Source: Geminicoccaceae bacterium
GTDB taxonomy: Bacteria > Pseudomonadota > Alphaproteobacteria > Geminicoccales > Geminicoccaceae
Direction: 5' to 3'
Length of the DNA: 64,000 nucleotides
Assembly: GCA_020638465.1 (NCBI GenBank)
Contig: JACKIM010000002.1
Span: forward strand, 682,001 to 746,000
Part shown: positions 63,420 through 64,000 of the stretch, piece after piece
Numbering within the stretch: position 1 is the stretch's first letter
How the letters are laid out: each line of letters begins with the position of its first letter
Made by a program: the position numbers and the translations under genes
Notes under the pieces: model-generated
Databases searched by the model: none
Seen by the model: the letters and a program-made list of their open reading frames with translations, nothing else
Told to the model about the DNA's origin: nothing

Positions 63420-64000
63420 ATGTTGACAGTGAAATCGCTGGATGCGCTGGCAAGCCAGGGACGTATTTCCCGGCGCGATTTCGTGCGCCAGTCGATGGTG
63501 TTCGGGACGGCGGCAGCGCTCGCGCTCGGGCGCTTCGATGCTGTCCGCGCGGCCACGCCGCAGAAGGGCGGCACCTTCCGTCAGGCGCTCACCGGCGGCA
63601 GTTCCGGCGATGTCCTCGATCCTGCGAAAATCCTCGATTCCTACATGATCAACGTCAGTTTCGGCCAGTTGCGCAGCTGTCTGACCGAGGTGGCGCCCGA
63701 CGGTTCGCTGCGCGGCGAGCTCGCTGAAAGCTGGGAGGCATCGGACGACGCCACCCGGTGGCGTTTCAAGCTTCGCAAGGGTGTCGAGTTCCACAACGCC
63801 AAGAGTCTGACACCCGAGGACGTCGTCGCCTCATTCAACCATCATCGGGGCGAGGATGCAGGATCGGCCGCCAAGGGCATCGTCGAGGCGATTACCGACA
63901 TTCGCATCGATGGCGACTGGGTGGTCTTTGACCTCGATGGCGGCAACGCCGATTTTCCGTTCATCTGCAGCGATTATCACCTGGCGGTCTGTCCTGCCAG
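63420..64000 (+). CDS. ABC transporter substrate-binding protein, Tat-exported, 3' cut
   Basis: 193 residues are visible before the window ends. A Tat signal (SRRDFVRQSMVFGT, arginines 18-19) ends near VRA, and the first lobe has AESWEASDDATRWRFKLRKGVEFHN and FICSDYHLAVCP. These blocks closely match the orphan binding protein at 18479 in the same order, so the two are paralogues. It has GTGGAGG 6 bases before its start. It is divergent from the DppB/C/fused ATPase operon, which it probably serves. Confidence 0.9.
   Translation, partial: MLTVKSLDALASQGRISRRDFVRQSMVFGTAAALALGRFDAVRAATPQKGGTFRQALTGGSSGDVLDPAKILDSYMINVSFGQLRSCLTEVAPDGSLRGELAESWEASDDATRWRFKLRKGVEFHNAKSLTPEDVVASFNHHRGEDAGSAAKGIVEAITDIRIDGDWVVFDLDGGNADFPFICSDYHLAVCPA

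Overview
The window is about 64 kb of GC-rich (roughly 60-65 percent by eye) Alphaproteobacterial chromosome. The gene order rpsB-tsf-pyrH-frr-uppS-cdsA-dxr-rseP-bamA-ompH-lpxD-fabZ-lpxA, the DUF1285/Nudix/DUF6111/CCA cluster, the DUF2849-nitrite/sulfite reductase-DUF934 cluster and the many ATGA/TTGA/GTGA start-stop overlaps fit that class, probably a Rhodospirillales-like lineage. I cannot name a genus. I see no phage, insertion sequence, CRISPR array, rRNA or tRNA.

Layout. 1-2.8 kb (minus): MoxR ATPase, DUF58 protein and a cut BatA-like membrane protein. 2.9-5.6 kb (plus): DUF1285, CoA-type Nudix hydrolase, DUF6111, CCA-adding enzyme. 5.7-18.3 kb (plus): a long translation and envelope operon from rpsB to lpxA, with a recognisable promoter before rpsB. 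It makes ribosomal and nucleotide factors, undecaprenyl and CDP-diacylglycerol lipids, isoprenoid precursor, outer-membrane assembly proteins and lipid A. lpxI and lpxB, expected after lpxA, are not here; two orphan Tat-exported dipeptide/nickel-type binding proteins follow (18.5-21.9 kb). 22-23 kb: an acetyltransferase and a globin-like protein lacking the heme-ligating His. 23.1-26.9 kb (minus): a membrane operon of two DUF4178 zinc-ribbon proteins, a 49-aa membrane peptide, DUF350 and a membrane-anchored spermidine-synthase-like enzyme, preceded by a perfect 12-bp inverted repeat. 27-30 kb: TraT-like lipoprotein, Fe/Mn superoxide dismutase and two divergent phytoene/squalene-synthase-like genes. 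30-37 kb: VOC protein, GGDEF-EAL membrane protein, CrcB, small membrane protein, methyltransferase, DUF533/TerB-like protein and a DUF442-type sulfurtransferase/phosphatase. 37-41 kb (minus): siroheme synthase, DUF2849, nitrite/sulfite reductase and DUF934, an assimilatory sulfur (or nitrite) operon. 41-46 kb (minus): RDD protein and the ugpBAEC glycerol-3-phosphate importer, with a Pho-box-like site upstream. 46-50.5 kb: alpha/beta hydrolase, two aldo/keto reductases and a diguanylate cyclase. 50.6-55 kb: TlyA and a four-gene Dpp/Opp-type importer without its own binding protein. 55-58 kb: CigR-like exported protein and malic enzyme. 58.4-59.3 kb: an HTH regulator with an unrecognised C-terminal domain and a repeat-rich promoter. 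59.8-64 kb: a second Dpp/Opp importer (fused ATPase plus two permeases) divergent from its binding protein, which is cut by the window end.

Most of the window is housekeeping. The parts most worth a second look are the DUF4178/DUF350/spermidine-synthase-like membrane operon with its operator-like palindrome, the HTH regulator with tandem repeats at its promoter, the globin without a proximal histidine, and the mismatch between binding proteins and permease sets for three related importers.
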